64,000 nucleotides of DNA from Ascarosepion bandense (GCA_037127315.1 JBBBDQ010000913.1:1778501-1842500), one strand, 5' to 3'; shown: positions 10,924 to 21,535, numbered from the stretch's first letter. Numbers and translations: made by a program. The notes: a model not told the origin generated them from the sequence alone.

Positions 10924-12065
10924 TAATATATCTTATTGTTGTTCATTTTACTTTAAAACCCACCTTATGGGCTGGATTCGAAAGCTACATTTTATGAAAA
11001 GCTCAAATTTCAATAAACGATCATAAAACCGGGTTTTTTTTTGTTTTTTTTGTTTTGTTTTTTTTTTGGCGGGGTGTGCTAATCGGAGAGTCAATGTATA
11101 TATGGAATCCTGCCTTAGTTAAAAATTATTGCCATCATGAACTCTTGGATGACATTTAACGTAAATATCTGGGGAGATTTCACAAAAGATTTCAAATACC
11201 CAAAATGGTCATAAATTCCTTCGGACAACATTTTATTGTTACTATAAACACAGGCGTAACACCAAGTTATGATTTCTGTGCAAATTTATATAGCCCCCTA
11301 GTGACTACTGTGCGTACTAAAATGGTAAACAAAACAACACGATTTCTTTAAGTCTGGATTTTCCGGTAGATGGAATAAAAAGAAAATGCTGCTACTACTA
11401 CTACTACTACTAATAATAATAATAATAATAAAAATAATAATACTAATAATAACAAATAAATAACAATATAAATAAATAATACTTAACTTTTATATCTGGC
11501 TTGGAAACATTCAACTAAATACGATATCTATGATTTAAAGAAAGAAAAGAATTCACCAAACGAACATTAAGTGTGCAATATAGTGTTATATTTCTAAGGA
11601 ACTAATAGGTTTTATTTATAACCCAATATTAATATTTATTATTTTTAACGTTATATCTAGTAGATACACCTGTCTCAGTTGATGTTGGTCTATTTTTTTA
11701 ATTCATAATTATTTTTAGAAAGTGTAAATTAGGCACCGTTACTGAATCACTTAAAAAATAGCATATCTTGGCGAAAAAGTTCCCCAAACTTAAGAAAACC
11801 ACTTTTTTATTGTAATTTTTTGACTGTATGGTACACTCTGTACAGGGCCCGGTGGCCACTCCAGGTAGTTGGGTTACTTTAAAGAGTAGCTTATATAGAT
11901 AGGAGGAAAAGATAATGGTCGATGCTAGACTGGAACAAGTAAAACAAATTGTTCTTTATGTTATTACGAGTGGGCATGTGACGTAAAAAATGACGGCAAA
12001 ATATTTAAAACAAAATAATCCAAACCCCAAAGCGAGACAAGAGAGAAATATTTCATATATATATA
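10831..12065. other. No gene recognised; (AAT)n tracts and one diverged repeat
   Basis: (AAT)n at 10876-10921 and 11398-11460, poly(T) near 11033-11067. Bases about 11845-11950 (GGGCCCGGTGGCCACTCC) are diverged from 48058-48180, so that segment is a low-copy repeat. Otherwise unrecognised. Confidence 0.5.
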
Positions 12066-12073
12066 TAGTCATA

Positions 12074-12124
12074 TAGTCATTCGCAGACAGTCCTGTTTCA
12101 CAGTTTATCAGTACGGTTAGACAA

Positions 12125-12126
<2 letters not shown>
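12074..12126 (-). mobile_element. SINE S3 3' fragment
   Basis: About 50 bp that match the 3' end of S3 (GCAGACAG, then GTACGGTTAGAC). Framed by (TA)n on both sides. Confidence 0.6.
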
Positions 12127-12168
<42 letters not shown>

Positions 12169-12470
12169 TATTTTTTACAAGATATTAATGATCATAATAT
12201 ATCTTATTCATATAAAAAATTAAAAGCATTTCTAATTAAACAATATTCTAGACGTATTAATTTTTTTTTATTTCATAATTCAGAGCAGAATGTTACTAAC
12301 TCGTTGTACTGATTTACAAATAGAAATTGATAATTTAAATTGCCCAAATTGTTTTACCTTTAACTAATATAAATATTAGGAGCTACAAAATTTAATTTCC
12401 ACGAATTTCTTAAAATTCAATAAGTGGTGGCGTAAGAGATGTAAAAAAAATATTTTCTAAGAAACATTTT

Positions 12471-12501
<31 letters not shown>

Positions 12502-12561
12502 CTGTGTGTGTGTGTGTGTGTGTGCGTGTGAATAAATATATATATATATATATATAAATTA

Positions 12562-12836
12562 GCCGGAAACCACATCCTAAACAAGGAACAAGGAGTGAGG
12601 ATGTGGTTTCCGGCTTTTCTTTTTTTTTTTTTTTTTTGCAATTGGGGTAAATAGACTAAACTACCGCCTGGTTCACACTCCACCCACGTCTATTGAATAG
12701 GTGAAGACGCTCATCCCTTGTTCCCTGTTTAGGATATGGTTTCCGGCTTTCTCTTTTCCAATCTCTTCACTTTTACGTAGCCGCTTGCACATCAGTTGCG
12801 TTACCGCCTTGCTCGGGGTAATATGATTAAAAAAAA
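12562..12836 (+). mobile_element. SINE S4 copy with a fold-back at its 5' side
   Basis: The complete S4 body is at about 12640-12836: GTTCACACTCCACCCACGTC, then TTTAGGATATGGTTTCCGGC, then the tail shared with LINE-B (GCGTTACCGCCTTGCTCGGG) and poly(A). Just upstream, 12562-12577 and 12599-12614 are perfect 16-bp inverted repeats of the S4 GGATGTGGTTTCCGGC segment. S4 is a working label. Confidence 0.7.
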
Positions 12837-12855
12837 ACATATATATATATGAATA

Positions 12856-12904
<49 letters not shown>

Positions 12905-13038
12905 GAATATACACATATATATATATGAATATACATATATATAAATACATATATATGAATATACATATATATATATATACATATATGAATATACATATGT
13001 ATATATATGTTTATTCATATATAGATATATATATTAAA

Positions 13039-13069
<31 letters not shown>

Positions 13070-13120
13070 TATTCATATATATATATATATATTTATTCTT
13101 ATATATATATATGTTTATTC

Positions 13121-13162
<42 letters not shown>

Positions 13163-13228
13163 GTTTATTCATATATATCAATATTCATATATTATCTGCA
13201 ACAAGTATATTGAGAATGTACAGAATTT

Positions 13229-13266
<38 letters not shown>

Positions 13267-13316
13267 AACAGCCTTTACTACAATAGAAATTATATATATA
13301 TATATATATATATAGT
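12837..13316. repeat. Long (TA)n-rich block
   Basis: Almost continuous imperfect TA repeat with interspersed ATATGAATATAC and GTTTATTCATA units. Any reading frame through it is an artefact. Confidence 0.85.
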
Positions 13317-13330
13317 TATGAATTAATTGT

Positions 13331-13387
13331 ACATTGCGACACTGAAATTTCTATGTTTCGAGATGGATTCTCATCATCAGGCAATGT
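13331..13387 (-). ncRNA. Hammerhead-ribozyme-like motif (GTC site)
   Basis: Read on the minus strand: stem I ACATTGC, CTGATGA core, stem II GAGA/TCTC with loop ATCCA and one extra T after the core, GAAA, stem III ACA/TGT, cleavage triplet GTC, then GCAATGT. The latter is a perfect 7-bp partner for the first strand. The order matches a type I hammerhead. The unpaired T beside stem II and the 12-nt stem III loop are departures from the canonical form. Activity is not shown. Such motifs are known from Penelope-like elements and other small retroelements. Confidence 0.65.
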
Positions 13388-13693
13388 TTGATGTTGGTTA
13401 TGCAGATGATTTAAATTTAAATGACAAAAACCCTTGGTTTATTGTGTATGTATGTGTGAAGATTTAAAATTTACATGTGTGTTTCTTTTGGCTAATCAGA
13501 GTGGAGATTCATTTTTGGATTTGGCCCCAAAGAATACATATTATCCAAAAATTTCCGTTTCGCAATGTACCATTAATTCATAACTTTATAATTATATTAA
13601 GCTCTATAATACTCATTATATTGAGCACTGTTCATAATAAAATAAATGCCAGAGCACTCAAAATAAAAAAAAAAACTTGTCCTCTTCACCTGG

Positions 13694-13748
<55 letters not shown>

Positions 13749-13978
13749 TGTATGTATACATTCTTCACAACTTGATGACATAATTATCGTAAAAAAATAA
13801 ACCAATAAGGCACTGTTAATAAGCGAACACGCGTCAAGAACTTTCATAACCTGTAGTTAAATTTAATAAACTGAGCGAATACACTGAGCCGACGCTGTCT
13901 CGTTATTGTCTCTCTCATGAAAAAATGAGTCGACGCTGCTTCGTTGGTTATCCCCCCACTAAGCGTAACTGGAGGGTA

Positions 13979-14021
<43 letters not shown>

Positions 14022-14640
14022 TTCTCTACTCGAAGACACAATTATTGCAAAATAAATATAAGCCATTCTCTGTCACTATTTTCTCTCTAATAAACTGAGC
14101 TGACGCTGCCTCGCTATTGTCTCTCTCCCTATGAGCGGGACAGGGAGGATATATATATATATATACGTAGAACGGTTTTTATTATAATAGAGAGGATTAA
14201 AAAGGAAGATCAGAGAATTTTGCTATTACGTTTGAAAGAAATTTCGATTAAAATTTTAGCGTCTTTTTTTGCGGTGAAAATCTGATTGATTTAGATATTT
14301 TTGCAAAAATCAATAATAAACGGATTTTAATTAAACTTTCAGCACTTATTCACAAATTAATTTAATTATTTTGAAAAATTTTATTTTTAAAAAACTTGTT
14401 TTTTTTTTTACATCTCTTACGCCAACATTTATTTAATTTTAAGACATTCGGGGAAATTAAATTTTGTATAACCTAATGTTTATATTAGATACAAGTAAAA
14501 CAATTTTGAGAATTTAAATTATCAATTTCTATTTGTAAAACAGTGCAACCAGTTACTAAAACTCTGCTCTGAATTATAAAATAAAAAATTAATATGACTA
14601 GAATATTATCAAATTTGAAATGCTTTCTTTTTCTTTTTTT
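13388..14640. other. No gene recognised; microsatellites
   Basis: (TA)n at 13697-13720, (ATGT)n at 13720-13756, (TA)n at 13981-14019 and 14148-14166. Bases 13860-13965 and 14085-14145 share a diverged direct repeat (AACTGAGC, GACGCTG, TTATTGTCTCTCTC, spacing about 225 bp). The rest is AT-rich and unrecognised; parts of 12240-12420 reappear inverted at 14400-14600. Confidence 0.5.
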
Positions 14641-14852
14641 TTTTTAATCATATCACCCCAAGCAAGGCGTTAACGCCACTGATGTACAGGGGGCTACATA
14701 AGAGTGAGAAGATTAGAAAAGAAAAAACCGGAACCCGCATCCTAAACAGGAAACAAGGGATGAGCCTCTTCACCTGTTCAATAGATGTGGGTGGAGTGTG
14801 AACCGGGCGATAGACTAAACTATCGCCCGGTTCACACTCCACCCACATCTAT
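14641..14852 (-). mobile_element. SINE S4 copy with perfect 33-bp fold-back end
   Basis: Complete S4 on the minus strand (5' at 14813, poly(A) at 14634-14645) with the LINE-B-type tail. Its 5' end is joined to an inverted copy of itself: 14781-14813 and 14820-14852 are perfect 33-bp inverted repeats with spacer ACTAAA. Confidence 0.75.
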
Positions 14853-14984
14853 TTTTTTATGAATAAGATATATTATGAACATTAATATCTTGAAAAAATA
14901 TTTTTTTAATGACTCCAGGTGCAAACGAGTGCGTACTACACCGAACTATCAGCTGAATGAGTCACATTACAAAGATGATAGTCC

Positions 14985-15577
14985 GAATCATGATGGATAG
15001 AGCGAGAACCAGAATCAGGGCAGAGACAGTAGAGGAACAATGCGGGTTCGTCAAAGCCTCTTGAACAAGGAACGCCATATTCATGATTCGTATACTCTCC
15101 GAAAGGGCAATACAAATGAAGAAGGACTTGTTCCTATGATTTATTGATTATGCGAAGGCATTCGACAAAATACGCCACAAAGAATTGATGTAGATGAGCA
15201 GCAATGATGTTTGAGAAAGACATCAGAGTAATTAAGAATCTCTACTGGCAGAAAACTGCCTGCATACAGATCGGTAACATTTTCAGTAGATTTACAAAGA
15301 TATAAAGGGGCGCAAGACAAGGATGGGTCTTTTCACCGGATCTGTTCAACTTGTACAGCGAGAATATTTTGAGAACTCTAGATGCTATGCCAGGATTTGT
15401 TATCGGAGGCCACAATTTGAACAACATAAGGTATGCAGTTGATACAGTGCTGATTTCAGACACAGAAAGTAAACTACAAGACCTCCTACAGAAGGTATTT
15501 GAGGAGGGTGACAAGAAAGGACTACAAATAAACTGCAAGAAAACTGAATGCATGGTCATCAAAAAAATGACGTGTTG
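14985..15577 (+). pseudogene. LINE-A RT fragment with a mutated catalytic box
   Basis: Fingers/palm region of a reverse transcriptase. The early part (MMDRARTRIRAET-like, CGFVK, DYAKAFDKIRHK-like) is broken by frameshifts; from 15300 it reads [20 protein letters not shown], then IRYAVDTVLISDTESKLQD. The catalytic YADD box is YAVD, so the first Asp is lost. It ends in a (TA)n tract at 15588-15626. A compatible RTE-like LINE copy is at 41194-42219. Confidence 0.8.
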
Positions 15578-15585
15578 AGTTTACC

Positions 15586-15626
<41 letters not shown>

Positions 15627-15628
<2 letters not shown>

Positions 15629-16053
15629 TTATCTTTGTATACATGTGTGCATATATTTTGTGTATGTCGTTTTTGTTGATAGAAAAGTATCTCAACTAAA
15701 TGGGGTTCTTTATCCAGGTTATTTTCTCCTTTCTTTCTTCCATTCTTTCTACGCTACACTTCTTTCTCTTCTCTTTGCCTCGAACCACCGCCATTTTTTC
15801 TGACTAACAAAACCTGTCCAATCCCATTCGTTGTTTGAAAATCTTCGTTCAAAGTAAAGGTTACGTTAAATTGGGTAAAATTGCCCAGTGTCATTTAAAT
15901 TATATAAACAGAAAACGAGTCTCAGAGACTCGGCTTTTGGAGGATGTCGAATAAATGGCTTCTCGAGAATGGCGGACAAAATGTGTAGGGGAGATGCGGA
16001 AAAAAAATTAAAAAAATTGGGTGCGGGTAGAATTTTATTTTGGAAATTTGATC
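15627..16053 (+). repeat. Non-LINE module fused to a LINE-A fragment
   Basis: About 425 bp with no RT homology, starting right after (TA)n and joined at about 16053 to the middle of LINE-A. A near-identical module, with the same junction, is inverted at 38100-38519. It contains ACCGCCATTTT and GAATGGCGGAC, which resemble YY1-type ATGGCGG sites, so it may derive from a promoter or 5' UTR. That origin is inference. Confidence 0.7.
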
Positions 16054-16540
16054 GGAGGCCACAATATGAGAATCATATGATATGCAGATGATACAGTGCT
16101 GATAGCAGACACGGAAAGGAAACTACAAGACCCCCTACAGAAGGTAGCTGAAGAGAGGGGAAAAAAAGCACTACAAATAAACTGCAAGAAAACTGAATGC
16201 ATGGTCATCAAAAAAAGGTGCAACCCCAAATGCCAAATACAGGTGGGTGATACCAGAATCAAGCAAGTACAAAAATTTAAGTACCTAGGAAGTGGTCTAA
16301 CAAGAGATGGAAAATGCGACACAGAGATACGAAGACGAAATGGCATGGCGAAGGAGACATTCCAGAAGCTGAGTAAAGTATTAAGACATAGGAAACTTTC
16401 ACTAAAAACAAAGAAAAGAGTACTAGATTTCTATGAAATGTTAGTTCTTCAATATGGCAGTGAATGTTGGACAATATTATCTTTGACGAAGGAAAAACTT
16501 GAAGCAACTGAAATGTGGTTCTACAGAAGGATGCTGTGGA
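16053..16540 (+). pseudogene. LINE-A RT C-terminal half (chimeric copy)
   Basis: Starts at GGHN in the palm and keeps [16 protein letters not shown], though a TGA precedes it. It continues [39 protein letters not shown], then SVLQYG-like LVLQYGSECWTI. It diverges from the family after FYRRMLWIS near 16540. Homologous to the inverted copy at 37283-38100. Confidence 0.8.
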
Positions 16541-16611
16541 TATCATTTAAAGTTGAAGATTACTTATTTATTTTTAAAATTTAAATTTAAATTTAGGTAT
16601 CGAAAAATCAG

Positions 16612-17350
16612 TGGAGGTACCTACTGAAGAGAGTGACAAGAAAGGACTTACAAATAAACTGCAAGAAAACTAAATCCATAGTCATCAGTAAAAAGTGCAA
16701 CACAAAATACCAAATACAGTTGGGAGATACTAGAATCTAGCAAGCACAAAAATTTAAATACCTAGGAAGTGTTCTAACAGGAGATAGAAAGTGTGACACA
16801 GAGATCCGAAGGCGAATTGGCATGGCGAAGAACGCATTCCAGAAGCTGAGTAAAGTATTAAGACACAGGAAAATTTCACTAGAAACAAAGAAGAGATTCC
16901 TAGATTTCTATGTGATATCAGTTCTTCAATACAGCAGTGAATGCTGGACAATATCATCGAAGATGAGGAAAAAACTTGAAGCAGCGGACATTTTCATTTG
17001 GTTCTACAGAAGAATGCTGCAAATATCATGGACGGAGCATGTGAGCAATGATGAGGTTTTGGAATAAATGAAAACGAAAAGGAAATTAATGGCGAGCATC
17101 AGGAAGAGACAACTGAAGTTCCTAGGACATGCAATGAGGAAGGAGAGCTTGGAGAATCTGATACTGACAGACCAGATAGAAGGACAAAGAGACAGAGGAA
17201 GGCAGCTGATAACATATTTGAAGAGCCTGATCAGGTGGATGATGGAAGTGGGGTTGCCTGCTGTAACAGGAGAAAACATACTAAAAGGAGAGGGAGACGT
17301 GGAAAGCCATGATCGCCTACGTCCTGAAAGGACAAGGCACATAGAAGAAG
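16612..17350 (+). pseudogene. LINE-A pol C-terminal copy
   Basis: From LQINCKKT through [58 protein letters not shown] to [20 protein letters not shown] and a decayed end with the 3' terminal REEE-type (GAA)n tail near 17346. In-frame stops at DTRI*Q and VLE*M. The [11 protein letters not shown] block after the RT is typical of this LINE group. Confidence 0.8.
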
Positions 17351-17539
17351 AAGAAGTCAGGCATATACAAAAATAAATGTACGCTATCTAAGTCTTAGAA
17401 TCAGATATTTTACGGTATGTGGTTTTTCACACCGTTTTGGGGTATCTTTGTAGAAAAAATAATGAAGACTATTAAGTTGCTATAAAATATGTCTAGGATG
17501 ATTTCCATGCTGTGATATTTGAGTAAAGTAGAACTGATT

Positions 17540-17745
17540 TAAAGCAACCGATATGTGGTTCTACAGAAGGATGCTGAGGATAACATGGACGGAACATGTG
17601 AGCAGCGGCGAGGTTTTGGATAGGATGTACACGAAAAGGAAACTGAAGGAAAAGACAGCTGAAGTTTCTGGGATATGTAGTGAGGAAGGACGACTTGGAG
17701 AATCTGATGCTCACGGGACGGATAGAGGTAAGGGAAGACAAGGTA
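17540..17745 (+). pseudogene. LINE-A fragment
   Basis: ATDMWFYRRMLRITWTEHVS then, after a frame change, the [19 protein letters not shown] region (KLKEKTAEVSGICSEEG) in another frame. Isolated and truncated on both sides. Confidence 0.7.
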
Positions 17746-17821
17746 AAGCTACGCGTTACATACTAATTCCGTGTCCCAAAATATTCAGATATTAAGTATA
17801 GGTTTTCTTTTTTATTCCATC

Positions 17822-18095
17822 CCCTAAAATCATTGTCGTTGCTCATATGCCCGGTCCACGGCATCCTCAACATCCTTCTGTAGAACCTCATTTCTGTAGC
17901 TTGTAGTTTCTCTTTCATCTTCATATAACAGTCCAGTATTCAGTTCCTGTCTCTGCTTAGCCTTTGGACTTCTTCCTTGGCAATGCTAATACGTCTTCGG
18001 ATCTTGGTGTCACACTTTCGTCCTCTGTTGAAATACTTCACAGATATTTAAATTTCTATACTGTTTGATTTTAATATCCCCGATCTGCAGTTGAG
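17822..18095 (-). pseudogene. LINE-A fragment, inverted
   Basis: The minus strand matches the QKFKYLGS to WFYRRML segment (for example KFKYL and EYWTV) with many stops. It abuts a plus-strand LINE-A 3' end at 18096, so the two form a head-on junction. Confidence 0.6.
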
Positions 18096-18205
18096 ACTTG
18101 ATGGTGGAGCGGGGTTTGAGAGGGATAACAGGAGAAGGGATGTTAAAACTTACAATGGATAGGGAGATGGGGAGGGCTCTGATCGCCTACGTCCTGAAGG
18201 GACAA
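18096..18205 (+). pseudogene. LINE-A 3' terminus
   Basis: Encodes the final [14 protein letters not shown] residues; TAG is followed at once by AAGAAGA, the family's normal tail. There is no room for a 3' UTR. Confidence 0.65.
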
Positions 18206-18462
18206 GGCGCATAGAAGAAGATAACATCTCAGTATTGCTCAGAAGCAGAAGTTGCATTATACACGAGCTATAGTAATAAAGTCATTTTTTTTTTTTTTTG
18301 CAAAAAATTTCAGGGGGCGCACTATACATTAAGTCGTCTTATACACGAGTGTATACGTTAGTGTTAATGTTAAAATGAACAACGACTAATACTACTGCTA
18401 ACAATGTTGATGATTTCACTGGGGATAGTAACATACCTGTAATATTTTGTCAATACTAACAA

Positions 18463-19026
18463 TTGTTAAATCAGCTTAATGAGCCACAAATGCAGAAGGA
18501 CATTTATCTGTGCTTTTTAGACTACGCATATGCGTTTGACAAAGTACGGCACAAGGACATGATAGAGATGCTCGACAACCTCGACATTTTCGGAAGAGAT
18601 GCTAGGATAATCAAGAATCTATATTGGCAGCAAACCGCTAGATACGGATAAGAAGTTAATTCAGCAGTTATACAAAAAATAGAAAAGAGAGGCATGAGAC
18701 AGCCAAAATGTGGTTTTACAGAAGGATGCTGAAGATACCATGAACTGAGCACGTGAGCAACGATGAGGATGCAAACACGAAGAAAACTCATACTTAACAT
18801 CAGGAAGAGACAGATTAGGTTCCTGGGACACATAATAATGAAGGGCCTGGAGAATTTAATACCCACAAGACGATTAGAAAGAAAGAGAGAAAGGGGGAAG
18901 CAGTGTGAGTCATAGTTGATGGCGGAGATCGGTTTGGGTGAGATACCAAGAGGAAAAATGTTGAGAGCGACAAGAGATAGAGCCAAGTGGAAGTCAATAA
19001 TCGCCTACGTCCCGAACGGACGTACA
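18463..19026 (+). pseudogene. LINE-A copy with internal deletion
   Basis: An RT block DIYLCFLDYAYAFDKVRHKD is followed by [12 protein letters not shown] and then, after a deletion of the whole palm, MWFYRRMLKIP, EHVSND and the decayed C-terminus to IIAYVPNGRT. The YADD region is gone. Confidence 0.75.
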
Positions 19027-19052
19027 TGAAGTCTTCTTCATGTACGTCCGTT
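19015..19052. repeat. Perfect 16-bp fold-back at a LINE-A end
   Basis: Arms 19015-19030 and 19037-19052 are exact inverted repeats with a 6-bp spacer. They lie where the LINE-A tail should start, so the last coding bases have been copied back in inverted order. Confidence 0.75.
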
Positions 19053-19299
19053 AAACGAAAGAAATTCCGATCGAGCAAGTGATTTTCTGAAATGGTATTT
19101 AATATCTTCAAATAACATAAAATTAAAAAAAAATATTGCAAGAACCATTCTGATTGTCTTGTGATAAAATAAATGATCGTATGCTTCTAAAACGGTGAGT
19201 CATTTGTATGAATAAAAAAAGAAGCTTTGATGAAAAGAAATTTGTTATTATTTACATGGATATTTTCCCATAGATTCAAATGATAACAGTAGAGCAAAA

Positions 19300-20046
19300 A
19301 AAAAAGAAAAAATTATGGTGAAAAAAAAGAAGAAGAAAAATTGGGAGGTGGATGAGGAGGAGGAGAAGAAAAAGAAAAATAAGAAGGGGAAGAGGAAGAA
19401 GTATTGGGGCAGATTATGAATAGGAAGTTTAAAAGAAGAATTAGGAGGTGAATGAGAAGAAGAAGAAGAATTGGGAGGTGGATGAGGAGGAGAAGAAAAA
19501 GAAGAATAAGAAGTATCGGGGCAGATTATGAGTCAGTCAGTTAAAGTGCCATACGTGATTACACGCTTGGGCGATCATGTCTCTTTCGAGACATGACTAA
19601 CTGGGCAGAAGATTATCCCGCAGTAGGTTGCCGTTGCTTTCTGCGGTAGACTGGTTGCCGACCAAGGCTATAGAACCCAATCTGTCCTGCTATTAACCCA
19701 TAACTGGAAGGAAGAGACGGATTAATACCTTTCCCAAGGGTATTTGCGCGTAAGTGAATGCAATGGATTCAACTGGAATTCGAACTCGGATCCCCGGTTT
19801 CTCGTTCCGAGCCGATATCCACTGTACCACAACGCACATCCTGAGATTATGAGTAGGAAGTTTAAAAGAAGAAGAATTAGGAGGTGAATGAGAAGAAGAA
19901 GAAGAAGAAGAATTGGGAGGTGGATGAGGAGGAGGAGAAGAAGAAAAAGAAAAATAAGAAGTAGAAGAGGAAGAAGTATTGGGGCAGATTATGAGTAGGA
20001 AGTTTAAAGAAGAAGAAGAAGAAGAAGAAGAAGAAGAAGAAGAAGA
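19300..20046. repeat. (GAA)n/purine tract, interrupted by a SINE
   Basis: Repeated GAAGAA with larger units (GGAGGTGGATGAGGAGG, GATTATGAGTAGGAAG). A SINE S1 copy sits within it at 19534-19843. (GAA)n is longest at 20007-20050. Confidence 0.8.
19534..19843 (-). mobile_element. tRNA-derived SINE S1, complete, with TSD
   Basis: Minus-strand order: tRNA-like head with an A-box-like TGGTACAGTGG and B-box TTCGAATTCC, body with CTTGGGAAAGGTATTAAT, TCTACCGCAGAAAG, hairpin TCTC/GAGA around GTCTCGAAAGAGAC, then an ACTG-rich tail. Flanked by AGATTATGAGT at 19523-19533 and 19844-19854, an 11-bp target-site duplication. S1 is a working label. Confidence 0.85.
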
Positions 20047-20049
20047 AGA

Positions 20050-20418
20050 AGAGTCAGGTTAGCCAAATGCAGACGACAATTCTACTCCTGCGGCTTCTTC
20101 TCTCGCACTTCCCGCCTGTGGAACTCGCTCCCGTATTCTTGCTTTCCTGACGGCTACAACCTCCAGAAATTTAAATGCAAAGTTAATACTCATCTACTAA
20201 CCACTGGCCTCTAGCTCTCTCCCCTCCCCTGTATAACCTTCCCTTTCTCTCCACCTATGTATCTGTCATCGCACCTGCTTTCTCAGCTTTCTATTGTTCC
20301 TTTCTAACTAGCTTGTACTCCTCACTCTTTTCTAATTAATCTTTTTACATTTATGTAACCCCCTGCACATCAGTGGCGTTTCTGCCTTGCTCGGGGTGAA
20401 ATGATTAAAAAAAAAAAA
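20050..20418 (+). pseudogene. LINE-B pol C-terminus, 3' UTR and poly(A)
   Basis: Translates CRRQFYSCGFFSRTSRLWNS, then LPYSCFPDGYNLQKFKCKVN and HLLTTGL with stop TAG at 20212-20214. The 3' UTR ends TAACCCCCTGCACATCAGTG..GCCTTGCTCGGGG and poly(A) at 20406-20418. This C-terminal RLWNSLP signature is typical of CR1/Jockey-like LINEs. 5'-truncated next to the purine tract. Confidence 0.75.
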
Positions 20419-20569
20419 AGAAGAAGACAGGGTATGATAGAAATAAGTCTGATAAGAGAGAAGATAACATGAAAATGAGACTGGGCCATAAATTGGGCTT
20501 AAATAGCATTTAAAAAAAGAAACAAACAAAGGATGATTGTAAAGAAAGAAGGGGGTAGACCAATGAAAG

Positions 20570-21325
20570 AAACATTTAAAAAATATCACGTTAAAAAGAT
20601 AGAAAAACGAGAATTCAAAGAAAGAAAGAAAGAAAGAAAGAAAGAGGGTAGAAAGAAAGAATGAAAGAAAGAAAAAAAAGAAAAATCAGTAAGATAGTAA
20701 AAAAGAGAGAAAAGAAAGAAAGAAAGAAAGAAAGAAAGAGGAGAAGATAGAAAGAGTGAAAGAAAGAATTAAAAAAGAAAAATCAGTAAGATAGTAAAAA
20801 AGAAAGAAAGAAGGGAAGACAGAAAGAGTGAAAAGAAGAATTAAAATAAAAAATCAGTTAGATAGTAAAAATATAGAGAAACCAAAGAAAGAAAGAAAGA
20901 GGGGAAGTAATAAAGAGTGAAAGAAAGAATTAAAATAGAAAATTGAGTAAGATAGTAACAAAGAGAAACCAAAGAAAGAAAGAAAGAAAGAAAGAAAAAA
21001 GAAAGAAAGAAAGAAAGAAAGAAGAGAAATAGTTAAAAGCAGAGTAGTAAGAAAGAAAGAAAGAAAGAAAGAAGTAAAAAAGAAAGAAAAAAGAAAGAAA
21101 GAAAGAAAGAAAGAAAGAGAAATAGTTAAAAGCAGAGTAGTAAGAAAGAAAGAAAGAAAGAAAAAGAAAGAAAGAAAGAAAAAAGAAAAAAGAAAGAAAG
21201 AAAGAAAGAAAGAAGAGAAATAGTTAAAAGCAGAGTAAGTAAAGAAAGAAAGAAAGAAAGAAAGAAAAAAGAAAAAAGAAAGAAAGAAAGAAAGAAAGAA
21301 GAGAAATAGTTAAAAGCAGAGTAGT

Positions 21326-21357
<32 letters not shown>

Positions 21358-21432
21358 AAAAAGAAGAAAAAAAGAAAGAAAGAAAGTAAAAAGAGAAATA
21401 GTTAAAAGCAGAGTAGTAAGAAAGAAAGAAAA
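20570..21432. repeat. (GAAA)n array with 85-95-bp higher-order units
   Basis: GAAA repeats broken by AATCAGTAAGATAGTAAAA units (20685-20970) and then by GAGAAATAGTTAAAAGCAGAG units near 21024, 21117, 21210, 21300 and 21391, spaced about 90-95 bp. The array ends at the poly(T) of a minus-strand LINE-B tail. Confidence 0.8.
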
Positions 21433-21535
21433 ATATTTTTTTTTTAATTATTTCACCACAAGCAAGGTATTTCACCGTCACTGTTGCGCAGGGGGTTACA
21501 TAGGAGAAAGTGATGAGAAAGAGTGGTTAGGGGGT
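21433..21535 (-). mobile_element. LINE-B 3' tail
   Basis: The minus strand ends CCCTGCGCAACAGTGAC..CCTTGCTTGTGGTG and poly(A), a variant of the LINE-B terminus also seen at 46195. Coding part lost. Confidence 0.6.

Noticed and set aside
15888..16091. 67-residue protein in the chimeric module (repeated at 38062-38265)
   Set aside because: Conserved because the whole module is duplicated; out of frame with the RT, and no domain recognised.
19523..19854. Operator-like direct repeat AGATTATGAGT
   Set aside because: It is the target-site duplication of the SINE between the two copies.
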